A stretch of DNA of 64,000 bases, taken from contig NZ_CP021435.1 in NCBI RefSeq assembly GCF_002549795.1, positions 1,302,001 through 1,366,000 on the forward strand, written 5' to 3'. The number at the start of each line of letters is the position of its first letter. The first letter of the stretch is position 1. Origin of the DNA: Halomonas beimenensis. GTDB lineage: Bacteria; Pseudomonadota; Gammaproteobacteria; Pseudomonadales; Halomonadaceae. Positions 27,569 through 39,001 of the stretch are shown in pieces. The notes beneath the pieces are model-generated. The model was not told the origin of the DNA and made no database searches. It worked only from the letters and a program-made list of their open reading frames with translations. The translations under genes and the position numbers were made by a program.

Positions 27569-28345
27569 GTGCCCTACCCACATCCATGGATCCGCCGGAG
27601 CCTGGCCCGCCTGTCGCTGGTGCTGGCCACCACGGCGGCCGCCGAGCCGACGCTGCGCGAGGAGACCCTCGACGCCCAGCGCACCCAGGCCGAGCTGCAG
27701 GCGCGCATCGATGCCGCCGACGAGGCGGTGCGAGACAGGCTCCAGGCCCTGCGCGAGGCCCGCGAGGAGATCCGGCGCCTGAGGCGCTACAACGCCGAGC
27801 TGGCGCCCCTGGTCGAGCGCCAGGCCGCCACCCTGGCCGAACGCCGAGAGGCGCTGGACACCTTGTCCCAGACCCGCGAGGCCCTGCCGGGGCTGATGCG
27901 CGGCATGGTCGAGCGCCTGCGTGCCTGGGTGGAAGGCGACATGCCCTTCCTGCGCGACGAGCGCCTGGCCCGGGTGGAGAGCCTCGAGACCCTGCTGGCC
28001 GACCCGGAACTCGACACCGCCGAGAAGCTGGAGCGGGTGCTGGCCGCCTGGCGCGCCGAGCTCGACTACGGCCGCGAGCTCGACGCCTGGCGCGGCGAGC
28101 TGCCCGGCGCCCCCCCCCGGGAGGTGGACTTCCTGCGCCTGGGCCGGGTGGGCTGGTACTACCTGACTCCCGACGGCCGCCGGGGCGGCGTCTGGCAGGC
28201 CGAGTCGGGCGAGTGGCGCCTCCTGGACGAGACGGCCCTCGCCGAGGTCCGCAAGGGGCTGGCCATCGCCCGTGAGCAGCGCGCCCCGGCCCTGCTTGAC
28301 CTGCCCGTCTCGCAACCTGTCTCGATGCCCGGGGAGGACGCCTGA
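27569..28345 (+). CDS. DUF3450 family periplasmic protein of a TonB2-type operon
   Basis: The 258-residue protein starts at GTG 27569 after a CGGGAGACG ribosome site. It has an N-terminal signal sequence (basic, then SLARLSLVLATTAAAEP), a long coiled coil at about residues 30-105, and a C-terminal part with VGWYYLTPDGRRGGVW. This matches DUF3450, a family usually found as the first gene of clusters encoding TtpC-ExbB-ExbD-TonB. Its exact role is unknown; the context suggests it assists the periplasmic side of the energy-transducing complex. The stop overlaps the next start. Confidence 0.8.
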   Translation: MPYPHPWIRRSLARLSLVLATTAAAEPTLREETLDAQRTQAELQARIDAADEAVRDRLQALREAREEIRRLRRYNAELAPLVERQAATLAERREALDTLSQTREALPGLMRGMVERLRAWVEGDMPFLRDERLARVESLETLLADPELDTAEKLERVLAAWRAELDYGRELDAWRGELPGAPPREVDFLRLGRVGWYYLTPDGRRGGVWQAESGEWRLLDETALAEVRKGLAIAREQRAPALLDLPVSQPVSMPGEDA

Positions 28346-29736
28346 TGACCCTGAAGCCGATTCTGCGCGGCGCGCTGGCCGGCCTGCTGCTGGCGGGGAC
28401 GCCGCTGCCGGTCCTGGCCCAGGAGGACGCCGCGGCGACGGACGCTCCCCTCGAGACCCTGCGCGCCGAGCGCGAGGCCGCCGAGGCTCGGGACCGGGCG
28501 CGACTGGCCGAACTGGTCGACGACGAGCAGGCCCTCGACGCCGCCCTCGCCGAGGCCCGTGCCGAGCTGGCCGAGGTACGCGAGCGCCGCGCGACCCTGG
28601 ATGGCCGGCAACAGGCCCAGACCGCCGAACTCGAGGCTCTCCAGGCTCGCCGTCAGGAGCAGGGCGGCGATCTCGAGGCGGTCTTCGACGCGGTGGCCGG
28701 CGTCAGCGGCGAGCTGCGCGACGACCTGAGCGCCGGCTGGCTGACCCTGGGCGCCGAGGCCGGGCTGCCGCCGCGCCTGGCGGCCGACGGCATCCTGCGC
28801 GCCGAGCAGCTCGCCACCCTGGCCGACAGCCTGATGGGCCTGACCGCCGAGACCGCCCGCGTGGTCGGCCTGACGGCGCCGGTGGCCGGGGCCGATGGCG
28901 AGGTGGCCGAGCGCGCCGTGATCCGCCTCGGCGACCTGCTGGCGGCCAGCGACGGCCGGTTGCTGGAGCGCGCCGGCGAGGACGGCCGCCTGGCGGTGCT
29001 GCCGCATACCCCGGCCGGGGTGGCCGAACGCCTGCGGGCCTTCCAGGACGGCGAGGGCGAGGTGGTATCCTTCGATCCCACCGATGGCCGGGTCCTCGAG
29101 GCCCTGGCCCGGCAACCGACGCTCTGGGAGCGCTTCCGGCAGGGCGGCGCCGTGGGCTATGTGGTGGTGGCCCTGGGCCTCGGCGGCCTGCTGGTGGCGC
29201 TCGGCCAGTACCTCTACCTGCTGCGGGTCACCGTGACCCTGCGCCGCCAGCTGGGCGACCTCGAACGGCTGCGCGACGACAACCCCCTGGGCCGGGCGCT
29301 CCAGCGGTTCCAGGCCCTCGGCCCCGGCCACGCCCCCGAGGCCCTGGAGGCGCGTCTCGACGAGGCGCTGCTCGCCGAGCAGCCGCGCCTCGAGCGCGGC
29401 CAGGGCCTGGTCAAGATGCTCGCCGCGGTGGCCCCGCTGCTGGGCCTGCTGGGCACGGTCACCGGCATGATCGTGACCTTCCAGTCGATCACCGTGTTCG
29501 GCACCGGCGACCCCCAGCTGATGGCCGGCGGCATCAGCCAGGCGCTGGTCACCACGGTGCTCGGGCTGATCACCGCCGTGCCGCTGCTGTTCGCCCACAC
29601 GGCGCTGTCCAGCCGCAGCCGGGCGCTGATCGGCACCCTGGAGGGCAGGGCCAGCGCCGTGCTCGCCGACACCCTGGAGGCCGCCCGAACCGCCTCCCCG
29701 ACCGTGGCGCCGCGCCATGCCGATGCCCTGGCTTGA
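28345..29736 (+). CDS. ttpC: TtpC-like ExbB with long periplasmic N-terminal domain
   Basis: The 463-residue protein has a signal peptide (ending near PVLAQE), about 220 residues of periplasmic, coiled-coil-rich sequence, and a C-terminal MotA/TolQ/ExbB domain with three transmembrane segments near residues 270-290, 355-385 and 400-425. The core motif LLGLLGTVTGMIVTFQSI is clear. This architecture is that of TtpC, the extra subunit required by the Vibrio TonB2 system. The operon also contains a normal short ExbB, as in Vibrio. The symbol is given by analogy. Confidence 0.85.
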   Translation: MTLKPILRGALAGLLLAGTPLPVLAQEDAAATDAPLETLRAEREAAEARDRARLAELVDDEQALDAALAEARAELAEVRERRATLDGRQQAQTAELEALQARRQEQGGDLEAVFDAVAGVSGELRDDLSAGWLTLGAEAGLPPRLAADGILRAEQLATLADSLMGLTAETARVVGLTAPVAGADGEVAERAVIRLGDLLAASDGRLLERAGEDGRLAVLPHTPAGVAERLRAFQDGEGEVVSFDPTDGRVLEALARQPTLWERFRQGGAVGYVVVALGLGGLLVALGQYLYLLRVTVTLRRQLGDLERLRDDNPLGRALQRFQALGPGHAPEALEARLDEALLAEQPRLERGQGLVKMLAAVAPLLGLLGTVTGMIVTFQSITVFGTGDPQLMAGGISQALVTTVLGLITAVPLLFAHTALSSRSRALIGTLEGRASAVLADTLEAARTASPTVAPRHADALA

Positions 29737-30253
29737 GCCGCTGGCCCGGCTGGTCGAGGCCGGGGGGCCCGTCCTGGTGGTCATCGTCGGCGTGGCTGTG
29801 CTGCTGTTCTCGCTGGCCCTGGAGCGCTGGTGGTTCTTCCGCCTCCATTACCGCCAGGCGCGCCGGGCCCTGGTGGACCACTGGGTGGCCAGGGCCGACC
29901 ACGTCAGCTGGAGCGCCCTGACCCTGCGCGAGGTCTGGACCCGGGAGCTGATCGCCCGGCTGCGCGGCCCGCTGCCCTGGCTGAAGCTGCTGGTGGTGAT
30001 CTGCCCGCTGCTGGGCCTGTTGGGCACCGTGACCGGCATGATCGCGGTGTTCGACAGCCTGGCCGTCAGCGAGGTCAACCAGGCCCGGGCCATGGCCGAC
30101 GGCGTGGCCCGGGCCACCCTGCCCACCCTGAGCGGCATGGCGGTCTCGGTGGTGGGCCTGCTGTTCATCGCCCGTCTCGAACACATCATCCGGCGCGAGG
30201 ACCAGCGGCTGCACGACCGCCTGGCCCGTGCCGCGGAGGACGCCCATGCGTAG
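29717..30253 (+). CDS. exbB: ExbB-type proton channel subunit
   Basis: The 178-residue inner-membrane protein has three transmembrane helices (about residues 17-36, 87-110 and 132-152) and the ExbB/TolQ signature LLGLLGTVTGMIAVFDSLA. With ExbD it forms the proton channel that powers TonB. It starts 20 bp inside the preceding gene, and its end overlaps exbD, which indicates strong coupling. An ATG two codons downstream is an alternative start. Confidence 0.9.
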   Translation: MPMPWLEPLARLVEAGGPVLVVIVGVAVLLFSLALERWWFFRLHYRQARRALVDHWVARADHVSWSALTLREVWTRELIARLRGPLPWLKLLVVICPLLGLLGTVTGMIAVFDSLAVSEVNQARAMADGVARATLPTLSGMAVSVVGLLFIARLEHIIRREDQRLHDRLARAAEDAHA

Positions 30254-30653
30254 ACGCCGACTGGCCGCCGCCGGCGAGGAGACCAGCGAGGTCAACCTGA
30301 CCCCGATGCTGGACGTGGTCTTCATCATGCTGATCTTCTTCATCGTCACCACCAGCTTCATCAAGGAGAGCGGGGTGGAGATCGAGCGCCCCGAATCCAG
30401 CGCGGCGACCCCGCGCCCGGACGTCCAGGTGCTGGTGGCGATCACCCCGGAAGGGGCGGTCTGGGTCGACGGCGAGCCGGTGGACCTGCACCGGGTGGGC
30501 CCCAGGGTGGCCGGCCTGGTCAGCGACGACGGCTCGGTGGTGATCCAGGCCGATCGCGAGGCGGCCACCGGCGTGCTGATCGAGGTGATGGATCGCCTGC
30601 GCGAGGAAGGCGTCGAGCAGGTGGCCGTGGCCGCCCAGCGGAGCGGCGCCTGA
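30246..30653 (+). CDS. exbD: ExbD-type proton channel subunit
   Basis: The 135-residue protein has a short basic cytoplasmic start, one transmembrane helix (LDVVFIMLIFFIVTTSF), and a periplasmic domain. Asp23 in the helix corresponds to the essential proton-carrying Asp25 of E. coli ExbD. ATG 30246 overlaps the exbB stop; an ATG six codons upstream is possible but lies further inside exbB. The stop overlaps the tonB start. Confidence 0.92.
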   Translation: MRRRRLAAAGEETSEVNLTPMLDVVFIMLIFFIVTTSFIKESGVEIERPESSAATPRPDVQVLVAITPEGAVWVDGEPVDLHRVGPRVAGLVSDDGSVVIQADREAATGVLIEVMDRLREEGVEQVAVAAQRSGA

Positions 30654-31381
30654 TGCGCCTGCCGGTCTCGCTGCTCGCCGGCACGACGCTGACGCTGGCG
30701 CTGTTCCTGCTGCTGGCGCTCCTGGTGGTGCCGCCCCAGGCCGAACCCGAGCCGCGCCAGGAGCTGACCATGGCGCTCGCCGAAGTGCCGGCCGAACCGG
30801 CGACGGAGCCGGAGCCGGCCTTCGCCGCGCCGCCCCCGCCGCCCAGCGCCCCCACGCCACCTCCCGAGCCGGCCCCGGCGCCACGGGTGGACAGTGCCAT
30901 CGCCCTGCCCGAACCTGAACTGCCGCCCATGGAGATGCCGGAGGTGCCCCTGGACGAGGCCCTGCCGGAGCTCACCGAGACCCCGCCGGAGCCCGAGCCC
31001 GATCCCCGGCCGGAACGTGAGCCGGAGCCGGCCCCGGCGCCCAGCCCCGAACCGGCACCCCGGCCCGCCGCACCCCCGGCGGCCACCGCCGAGCCGGTCG
31101 CCCGGGAGCCGGTGGACGTGGGCACCTCGGCCCAGGCGACCCGTCGCGTGCCCCCGGAGTATCCCGCCCGGGCCCGTCGCCGCGGCCTCCAGGGCCATGT
31201 GGTGGTGCAGTTCATCATCGCCCCGGATGGCGGGGTCGAGCGCGGCAGCATCGAGGTCGTCGAGGCCGATCCCCGCGGGGTCTTCGATCGCGCCGCCCGC
31301 CGGGCCATCGCCGACTGGCGGTTCGTCACCGCCGAGGGGCGCCGCCTGGCACGGCAACGCCTGGAATTCCGGTTGAGGTAG
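30653..31381 (+). CDS. tonB: TonB energy transducer
   Basis: The 242-residue protein spans the periplasm to deliver proton-motive energy to outer-membrane siderophore and vitamin receptors. It has one N-terminal membrane anchor (residues 5-26), a long Pro/Glu/Ala-rich spacer (about 30-155), and the TonB C-terminal domain: RRVPPEYPARARRRGLQGHVVVQFIIAPDG and AIADWRFV. The order DUF3450-ttpC-exbB-exbD-tonB-TPR is that of the TonB2 systems of Vibrio and relatives. No receptor gene is in the window. Confidence 0.93.
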   Translation: MRLPVSLLAGTTLTLALFLLLALLVVPPQAEPEPRQELTMALAEVPAEPATEPEPAFAAPPPPPSAPTPPPEPAPAPRVDSAIALPEPELPPMEMPEVPLDEALPELTETPPEPEPDPRPEREPEPAPAPSPEPAPRPAAPPAATAEPVAREPVDVGTSAQATRRVPPEYPARARRRGLQGHVVVQFIIAPDGGVERGSIEVVEADPRGVFDRAARRAIADWRFVTAEGRRLARQRLEFRLR

Positions 31382-31386
31382 CCGCC

Positions 31387-32553
31387 ATGACACCACGTCT
31401 CCCCTTGGCCGGCCTGATCGCCGGCGCCTGGCTGGCGCTGGCCGGGCCCGCCCTGGCCGCCCCCTCGTTGCCGGGCGGCATCATCCGCGACCTGGAGGGC
31501 CTGGAACGGAGGCTCCAGGCCGGGGACCTCGACACCGTGCGGGGCCGGGCCCTGGCCCAGGCCGAGCGCCTGGCCGGCGGCAACGCCGCCGACCGCTGGG
31601 CGCGCGCCCTCTACCTGCAGCTCGCCGCCGCCGCCGAGGGGCGTCGCGGCGACGCCGCGGCCGCCGCCGGACACCTGGCCGAGGCTCGGGCGATCGAGGG
31701 CGTCGAGCGCGCCCAGGCCGACCGCTGGTTGCGCCAGGAGGCCGGGCTACGCCTGCGGGCCGGCCAGGCCGAGCGGGCCCGGACGCTGCTCGCCGACTGG
31801 TTCCGCCGCCATCGCGGAGAGCCCGAGGATCACTGGCTGATGGCACGCTTGCTGGCCGCCGAGACGGACTGGGAGGGGGCGGCGCGCTGGGTCAGGCGTG
31901 CCCTGGAAGCCGGCGGTGAGCCGGACGAGACGGAGGCCTCGCTCGCCGCCGCCGTGCTGCAGCGCGCCGGCGAGGTGGCCTCGGCGCTGGCCGTGCTGGA
32001 GCGCCGGCTGGAGGGCGCCGAGGGCGATCCGGAAGCCTGGCGCCGGGCGACGGCCCTGGCCCAGCGGCTGGGCGACGCCGGCCGGGCGGCGGCGATCTGG
32101 GAGGCGGGATGGCGCCGCGGCGCGCTCGCCGGGCGCGACGATCTCCGCCAGCGCATCCGCCTGCATCTGGCCGGCGGTACACCGGCCCGCGCCGCCGAAC
32201 TGCTCGCCGCCGCCCTGGAGGAGGGTACGCTCGCCGATGACCTGGCCAACCGCCGCCTGCTGGCCCGAGCCTGGCAGGCGGCGCGGGACCGCGAGCGGGC
32301 CCTGGCCGCCTGGGAGCGGCTGGCCGAGCGCAGCGACGCCGGCGAGGATTGGTTGCAGCTGGGCCAACTGGCCCATGGCTGGGGGATGTGGGCACTCGCC
32401 GAACGGGCCCTTTCGCGGGCCCTGGCACTGGGCGAACCGGAGGCCGCCGCCTGGCTGGCCAGCCTGCCGGGGCAGGAAGGCCGCGGAGTGGCCGGTGATG
32501 CCGGCTCCGCCGAGGGGAATCAGTCGTCCAGTTCGGTCCACACCGGGGCGTGA
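31387..32553 (+). CDS. TPR-repeat periplasmic protein of the TonB2 operon
   Basis: The 388-residue protein has a signal peptide ([18 protein letters not shown]) followed by Ala/Leu/Arg-rich helix pairs typical of tetratricopeptide repeats from about residue 30 to 365. It begins 5 bp after tonB. A TPR protein of this kind closes the Vibrio tonB2 cluster (VC1543 type), where its role is poorly defined. Its 3' end overlaps the convergent xthA by 34 bp. The short disordered tail lies in the overlap. Confidence 0.8.
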   Translation: MTPRLPLAGLIAGAWLALAGPALAAPSLPGGIIRDLEGLERRLQAGDLDTVRGRALAQAERLAGGNAADRWARALYLQLAAAAEGRRGDAAAAAGHLAEARAIEGVERAQADRWLRQEAGLRLRAGQAERARTLLADWFRRHRGEPEDHWLMARLLAAETDWEGAARWVRRALEAGGEPDETEASLAAAVLQRAGEVASALAVLERRLEGAEGDPEAWRRATALAQRLGDAGRAAAIWEAGWRRGALAGRDDLRQRIRLHLAGGTPARAAELLAAALEEGTLADDLANRRLLARAWQAARDRERALAAWERLAERSDAGEDWLQLGQLAHGWGMWALAERALSRALALGEPEAAAWLASLPGQEGRGVAGDAGSAEGNQSSSSVHTGA

Positions 32554-33335
32554 TCCGAGGGCTTCTCCATGCCCCGCAGCTCGTAGTCGATCCCGGCCTC
32601 CCGGACCTTCTCGGCCAGCGCCGGGGTGACCAGGATGTAGTCGATGCGCAGGCCGCGCTTGGGGTCGCGTTCGAAGCCCCGGGAGCGGTAGTCGAACCAG
32701 CTGAAGCGGTCGTCCACCTCCGGGTGACAGATCCGGTAGCTGTCGGTCAGCCCCCAGCCCTTGATGCCCTCGAGCCACTCCCGTTCCACCGGCTGGAAGC
32801 TGGTCTTGCCCTCGCGCAGCCAGCGCTTGCGGTTGGCCTCGCCGATGCCGATGTCGATGTCTTCAGGGGAGATGTTGAAGTCGCCCATGATCGCCAGGCG
32901 CTCCTCGGGGGAGTGGTGCTCGTCGAGCAGCCGCTGGAGCTGGGCGTAGAACGCCCGCTTGTGGGGGAACTTCACCGGGTGATCGACGTTCTCGCCCTGG
33001 GGGAAGTAGCCGTTCCACACGGTCAGCGGCTCGCCGTCCGCCCCGCGCAGGCGCACCCCGATCAGCCGGCGCTGGGCCTCCTCGCCGTCGTCCGGGAAGC
33101 CCCGGTAGACGGCCTCGGGCTCCTGCCGGCACAGCAGCGCCACGCCGTAGTGGCCCTTCTGGCCGTGGAAGTAGACGTGATAGCCCATGGCCTCCACCGC
33201 GGCCACCGGGAACTCGCTGTCCTGGACCTTGGTTTCCTGCAGGCCGATCACGTCCGGCCGGTGCGCCTCGATCAGCGCCTCGAGCTGGTGGAGGCGGGCG
33301 CGAATGCCGTTGATGTTGAATGACACCAGGCGCAT
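32520..33335 (-). CDS. xthA: Exodeoxyribonuclease III
   Basis: ExoIII cuts abasic sites and removes 3' blocking groups in base-excision repair. The 271-residue protein has [10 protein letters not shown], the metal ligand Glu34 in [21 protein letters not shown], and the final SDHAPVW with the catalytic histidine. Length and motifs match E. coli XthA. It lies 3 bp downstream of the small basic gene and probably shares its transcript. Its 3' end overlaps the TPR gene on the other strand. Confidence 0.95.
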   Translation of the reverse strand: MRLVSFNINGIRARLHQLEALIEAHRPDVIGLQETKVQDSEFPVAAVEAMGYHVYFHGQKGHYGVALLCRQEPEAVYRGFPDDGEEAQRRLIGVRLRGADGEPLTVWNGYFPQGENVDHPVKFPHKRAFYAQLQRLLDEHHSPEERLAIMGDFNISPEDIDIGIGEANRKRWLREGKTSFQPVEREWLEGIKGWGLTDSYRICHPEVDDRFSWFDYRSRGFERDPKRGLRIDYILVTPALAEKVREAGIDYELRGMEKPSDHAPVWTELDD

Positions 33336-33338
33336 CGG

Positions 33339-33575
33339 TCAGTCGTCCTTGTCGTGGGGCTTGTCGGGATGGATGGCGATCGACTGGCCGGCTTCCTGGC
33401 GGGCCAGCTTGCGGGCCGCCTGCAGCTTGCGCTGCTGGCGCTTCTTCTGGGTGTAGCGGCGCGACGAGGTCACCTCGTCGGGGTTCTCGTGGCGCCACTT
33501 CTTGTAGTCCTTGCGCCGGCCGGTGCGAATCGTCACCTTGTCGGCCAGCGAGCGGGTCTTCTTCTTGCGCGTCAT
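33339..33575 (-). CDS. Small basic protein of unknown function upstream of xthA
   Basis: The 78-residue product begins [14 protein letters not shown] and is rich in Lys and Arg ([33 protein letters not shown]), ending in an acidic PHDKDD. I know no defined domain for it. The composition suggests nucleic-acid or ribosome binding. ATG 33575 is chosen because an AGGAGCC-like ribosome site (read on the minus strand) precedes it; upstream codons do not look coding. It lies 3 bp before xthA. Confidence 0.6.
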   Translation of the reverse strand: MTRKKKTRSLADKVTIRTGRRKDYKKWRHENPDEVTSSRRYTQKKRQQRKLQAARKLARQEAGQSIAIHPDKPHDKDD

Positions 33576-33661
33576 GACGCAGGCTCCTTGGGTAATGGGC
33601 GCCATTCTATCAGCCTCGGGGGTGGCGCTTCGACAGTGGGCGCGCCCTCGGCGCCGGAGAC

Positions 33662-33670
33662 TGGTACAAT
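33662..33670 (+). promoter_or_regulatory. Extended -10 promoter for rhlB
   Basis: TGG-TACAAT (33662-33670) is an extended -10 element: TG one base before a hexamer that differs from TATAAT at one position. No good -35 box is visible, which such promoters do not need. Transcription would begin near 33677, giving a leader of about 40-60 nt. Confidence 0.5.
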
Positions 33671-33738
33671 GGTCGTTTGCGTCACGCATCCACCCATCGA
33701 CGCTTTCCATCCACCCCATGGACGAGACAGCACAGCCT

Positions 33739-35019
33739 ATGAGCGAGTCGGATCAGACCACAGCACCGGCCCAGACCGAGAACCGCAAGCCCAAGCGTCG
33801 CCGCCGCAAGCCGCGCCGTCGCCAGTCGAACTGGGACCTGCGCCAGTTCCAGGTCCCCGCCGTGGCGGGCAAGTGGCGCTTCCATGACTTCGATCTCCCG
33901 CTGCCGCTGATGCGCGCCATTCATGCCCAGGGCTTCGAGTACTGCACTCCGATCCAGGCCGAGGCGCTGCGCCATACCCTGCTGGGCGGCGACGTCGTCG
34001 GCAAGGCCCAGACCGGCACCGGCAAGACCGCCGCCTTCCTGATCTCGATCCTGGCCTACTTCCTCGAGGAGGAGGCGCCGGACGGCCAGAAGCCCGGCGC
34101 GCCCAGGGCACTCATCGTGGCTCCCACCCGCGAGCTGGCGCTGCAGATCGAGAAGGACGCCAAGGCACTGGCGCGCTTCACCCAGCTCAACGTCGCCAGC
34201 GTCGTGGGCGGGATGGACTACCAGAAGCAGCTCGAGGGACTGGGCAAGAAGCTCGACATCCTGGTGGCCACCCCGGGCCGGCTGCTGGATTTCCACCAGC
34301 GGCGGGACGTCGACCTCACCCAGGTCGAGGTGCTGGTGCTCGACGAGGCGGATCGCATGCTCTCCATGGGCTTCATTCCCGACGTCAAGCGCATCATTCG
34401 CCATACGCCGAAGAAGGAGGAGCGTCAGACCTTCCTGTTCTCGGCCACCTTCACCGAGGACATCCTCAACCTGGCCAGCCAGTGGACCCATGACCCGGCC
34501 CACGTCGAGATCGAGGTCACCGTCGACAATGCCGCGGACATCGACCAGCGGGTCTACCTGGTCAGCGACGAGGACAAGCAGCGCCTGCTGGTCAATCTCC
34601 TGCAGCAGGAGAGCTTCGACCGGGTGATGGTCTTCGGCAACCGCCGCGACCTGGTGCGCAAGCTCGACGAGCTGCTCAAGAAGGCCGGCATCAACGCCGC
34701 CATGCTCTCCGGCGACGTGCCCCAGAACCAGCGTATCCGCACCCTGGAGCGCTTCCGCGAGGGCGAGATCCAGGTGCTGGTGGCCACCGACGTGGCCGGC
34801 CGCGGCATCCATATCGAGGATGTCAGCCACGTGATCAACTATACCCTGCCCGAGGACCCGGAGGACTACGTCCACCGCATCGGCCGCACCGGGCGCGCCG
34901 GCGCCAAGGGCACCTCGATCAGCTTCGTGGGCGAGGAGGACGCCTTCTCCCTGCCGGAGATCGAGCGTTTCATCAACGACAAGCTGCCCTGCGAGCATCC
35001 GCCCGAAGGACTGTTGTAA
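33739..35019 (+). CDS. rhlB: DEAD-box RNA helicase, RhlB-like
   Basis: The 426-residue protein has all DEAD-box motifs: [13 protein letters not shown] (Q), AQTGTGKT (I), PTRELALQI (Ia), TPGRLLDF (Ib), VLDEADRML (II), SAT (III), [15 protein letters not shown] (V) and [10 protein letters not shown] (VI). A short basic N-terminal tail ([13 protein letters not shown]) precedes the core. In E. coli RhlB works with RNase E in the degradosome; that rne is also in this window is suggestive only. ATG 33739 is used; ATG 33718 in the same frame is equally possible, as neither has a clear ribosome site. Confidence 0.88.
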   Translation: MSESDQTTAPAQTENRKPKRRRRKPRRRQSNWDLRQFQVPAVAGKWRFHDFDLPLPLMRAIHAQGFEYCTPIQAEALRHTLLGGDVVGKAQTGTGKTAAFLISILAYFLEEEAPDGQKPGAPRALIVAPTRELALQIEKDAKALARFTQLNVASVVGGMDYQKQLEGLGKKLDILVATPGRLLDFHQRRDVDLTQVEVLVLDEADRMLSMGFIPDVKRIIRHTPKKEERQTFLFSATFTEDILNLASQWTHDPAHVEIEVTVDNAADIDQRVYLVSDEDKQRLLVNLLQQESFDRVMVFGNRRDLVRKLDELLKKAGINAAMLSGDVPQNQRIRTLERFREGEIQVLVATDVAGRGIHIEDVSHVINYTLPEDPEDYVHRIGRTGRAGAKGTSISFVGEEDAFSLPEIERFINDKLPCEHPPEGLL

Positions 35020-35132
35020 GCTCTTAGCTTTAAGCTCGAAGCTGGAAGAGAAAAACACCGGCTGTGGCGGAAGCCAGAGCCTCCTCCGAGTGGCACTGGT
35101 GTGACTTCCAGCTTCCAGCTTCTGGCTTCCAG
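35019..35132. repeat. Heptad element between rhlB and dinG
   Basis: The left arm has four degenerate heptads (AGCTCTT, AGCTTTA, AGCTCGA, AGCTGGA; 35019-35046). The right arm has four of CTTCCAG type (35105-35132, one variant CTTCTGG). The arms are inverted with respect to each other, and the loop contains a weaker ACACC/GGTGT pairing. The element fills the gap; the dinG ribosome site AGGA follows it at once. Confidence 0.85.
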
Positions 35133-35143
35133 CTAGGAATTTT

Positions 35144-37287
<2,144 letters not shown>

Positions 37288-37291
<4 letters not shown>

Positions 37292-38142
37292 AGCTGATCC
37301 TCAGCCGCAAGGGCTTCGATACGGCCGCCGGGGGCGTGCCCAGCCCGATCCTGCCCGACGGACGGATGATCGCGCTGCCCATCCCGGACGAGCGGTCGGT
37401 GATCCCCTACGGCGAGATCACCCACCAGGGCGAGCCGCTGGGGCCCCTCGTGGCCGACCTGACCCGCGGCAGGATCGCCCCCGACACCCGGGCCCACCTG
37501 GACCCCGACCTCGTGGCGGACAGCCTGCCGCGCCGGCCGGGCTGGCGACTGCTCTTCGGCCAGATGGGCCAGGCCCAGAGCCACCTGCGCAATCAGGGCG
37601 TCGGCCCGGGGGATGTCTTCCTGTTCTTCGGCCTCTTCCGTCGCGTCGAACACCTCGACGGCGCCTGGCGCTTCGGGGCCGACGCCCGGCCCTGTCATCT
37701 GCTCTGGGGCTGGATGCAGGTGGGCGAGGTGCTGCCCCTGGACGGCGTCCCGGCCGGTGCCTACGGCTGGGCCGACTATCATCCCCATCGGCAGCGGGGA
37801 GACGTCCTCCACAACGTGCTCTATCTCGCCCGGAGGCGGCTAGAGCTCGAGGGACTCGGCACGACGTTGCCGGGCGCCGGGATCTTCCCCGGCTATTCCC
37901 CCGAGCGCCGGCTGACGGCCCCGGACGCCGAGAGGGTCTCCGCCTGGAGGCTGCCGTCCTGGTTCCATCCGGGGGAGGGCCGGCCGCCGCTGAGCTATCA
38001 CGCCGACCCGACACGCTGGCGGCGGCAGGCGGAGCACACCGCCCTGCAGGCCGTCGCCCGAGGCCAGGAATTCGTGCTGGACGCCGAGGCCTATCCCGAG
38101 GCGCTTCCCTGGGCGGGCGAGCTCATCCGGCGCGGGGCCTGA
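37288..38142 (+). CDS. Nmad3-like putative nucleotide-modification-associated protein
   Basis: The 284-residue protein begins MKLILSRKGFDTAAGGVPSPI and contains AHLDPDL, GWRLLFGQMGQAQSHLRNQGVGPGDVFLFFGLFR, LLWGWMQVGEV and SYHADPTRWR. I recognise this as the pattern of the Nmad3 family (nucleotide modification associated domain 3), predicted from gene neighbourhoods of DNA-base modification systems; no activity is established. Its ATG overlaps the dinG stop, so it is cotranscribed with a helicase. No other DNA-modification gene is nearby. Its 3' end overlaps the convergent hypB by 20 bp. Confidence 0.65.
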
Positions 38143-39001
38143 GGGGCCGGGCCACGGACGGTTCACCGCGATCCGGCCGATGCCCCCCGGCGATGTCGTC
38201 CCGCTGCCGATTCAGCCAGGCATACCAGTCATCGAGGCCCTCGCCACGAGTGGCGGAGAGGGGGATCACCTCGATGTCGGGATTGACCCGCCGGGCGAAG
38301 GCGATGCACGCCGTCACGTCGAAGTCGACATGCGGCAGCAGGTCGATCTTGTTGAGGATCATCAGCCGGGCGCTGCGGAACAGGTGAGGGTACTTGAGCG
38401 GCTTGTCGGTCCCCTCCGTCACCGAGAGGATCGCCACCTTGGCGGCCTCGCCGAGGTCGAACAGGGCGGGGCAGACCAGGTTGCCGACGTTCTCGATCAT
38501 CACCAGCGATCCCGGCGGTGGCGCCAGCCGGTCGAGGGCACCGGCGATCATGTCGGCATCCAGGTGGCATCCCGTGCCGGTGTTGATCTGCACCGCCCGG
38601 CAGCCGGTGGCGCGGATGCGCTCCACGTCGAACTGCGTCTCCTGGTCGCCCTCGATCACCCCGATCGACGGCGGGTCCGTCCGATTGCGAAGGGTGCGTT
38701 CGAGCAGCGTGGTCTTGCCGGCCCCCGGCGAGCTCACCAGGTTCAGGGCCAGGATGCCCCGCGCCGCGAGCCAGGCGCGGTTGCGTTCGGCCAGGCGGTC
38801 GTTCTCGGCCAGCACCGCCTGCTCGAGAGGCACCGTGGTGCCGTGAGCCCCCGCCACCGCCGCCGCCGGATCGGAAGCTCCGTCAGGCGGGGTCGCCCGA
38901 GCCCCCGGAGGCGCAGCGGTATCGAGGGTCAGGATCTCGCCGGTGGCGGGATCGGTCAGCCGGGGGAGGGCGCCGTCGGAACAACCGCAGGTCGTGCACA
39001 T
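38123..39001 (-). CDS. hypB: Hydrogenase maturation GTPase, nickel insertion
   Basis: HypB with HypA inserts nickel into the large subunit of [NiFe] hydrogenases. The 292-residue protein starts MCTTCGCSD, the CxxCGC nickel site of the E. coli type, followed by a 90-residue linker and the G domain: SSPGAGKTTLLE, GDQETQFDVERI, GCHLDADMI, ENVGNLVCPA and NKIDLLP. The linker is not His-rich, so it is not a nickel-storage form. It is the last gene of the hyp operon, its start overlapping the hypA stop by one base. Confidence 0.95.
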   Translation of the reverse strand: MCTTCGCSDGALPRLTDPATGEILTLDTAAPPGARATPPDGASDPAAAVAGAHGTTVPLEQAVLAENDRLAERNRAWLAARGILALNLVSSPGAGKTTLLERTLRNRTDPPSIGVIEGDQETQFDVERIRATGCRAVQINTGTGCHLDADMIAGALDRLAPPPGSLVMIENVGNLVCPALFDLGEAAKVAILSVTEGTDKPLKYPHLFRSARLMILNKIDLLPHVDFDVTACIAFARRVNPDIEVIPLSATRGEGLDDWYAWLNRQRDDIAGGHRPDRGEPSVARPLRPRAG

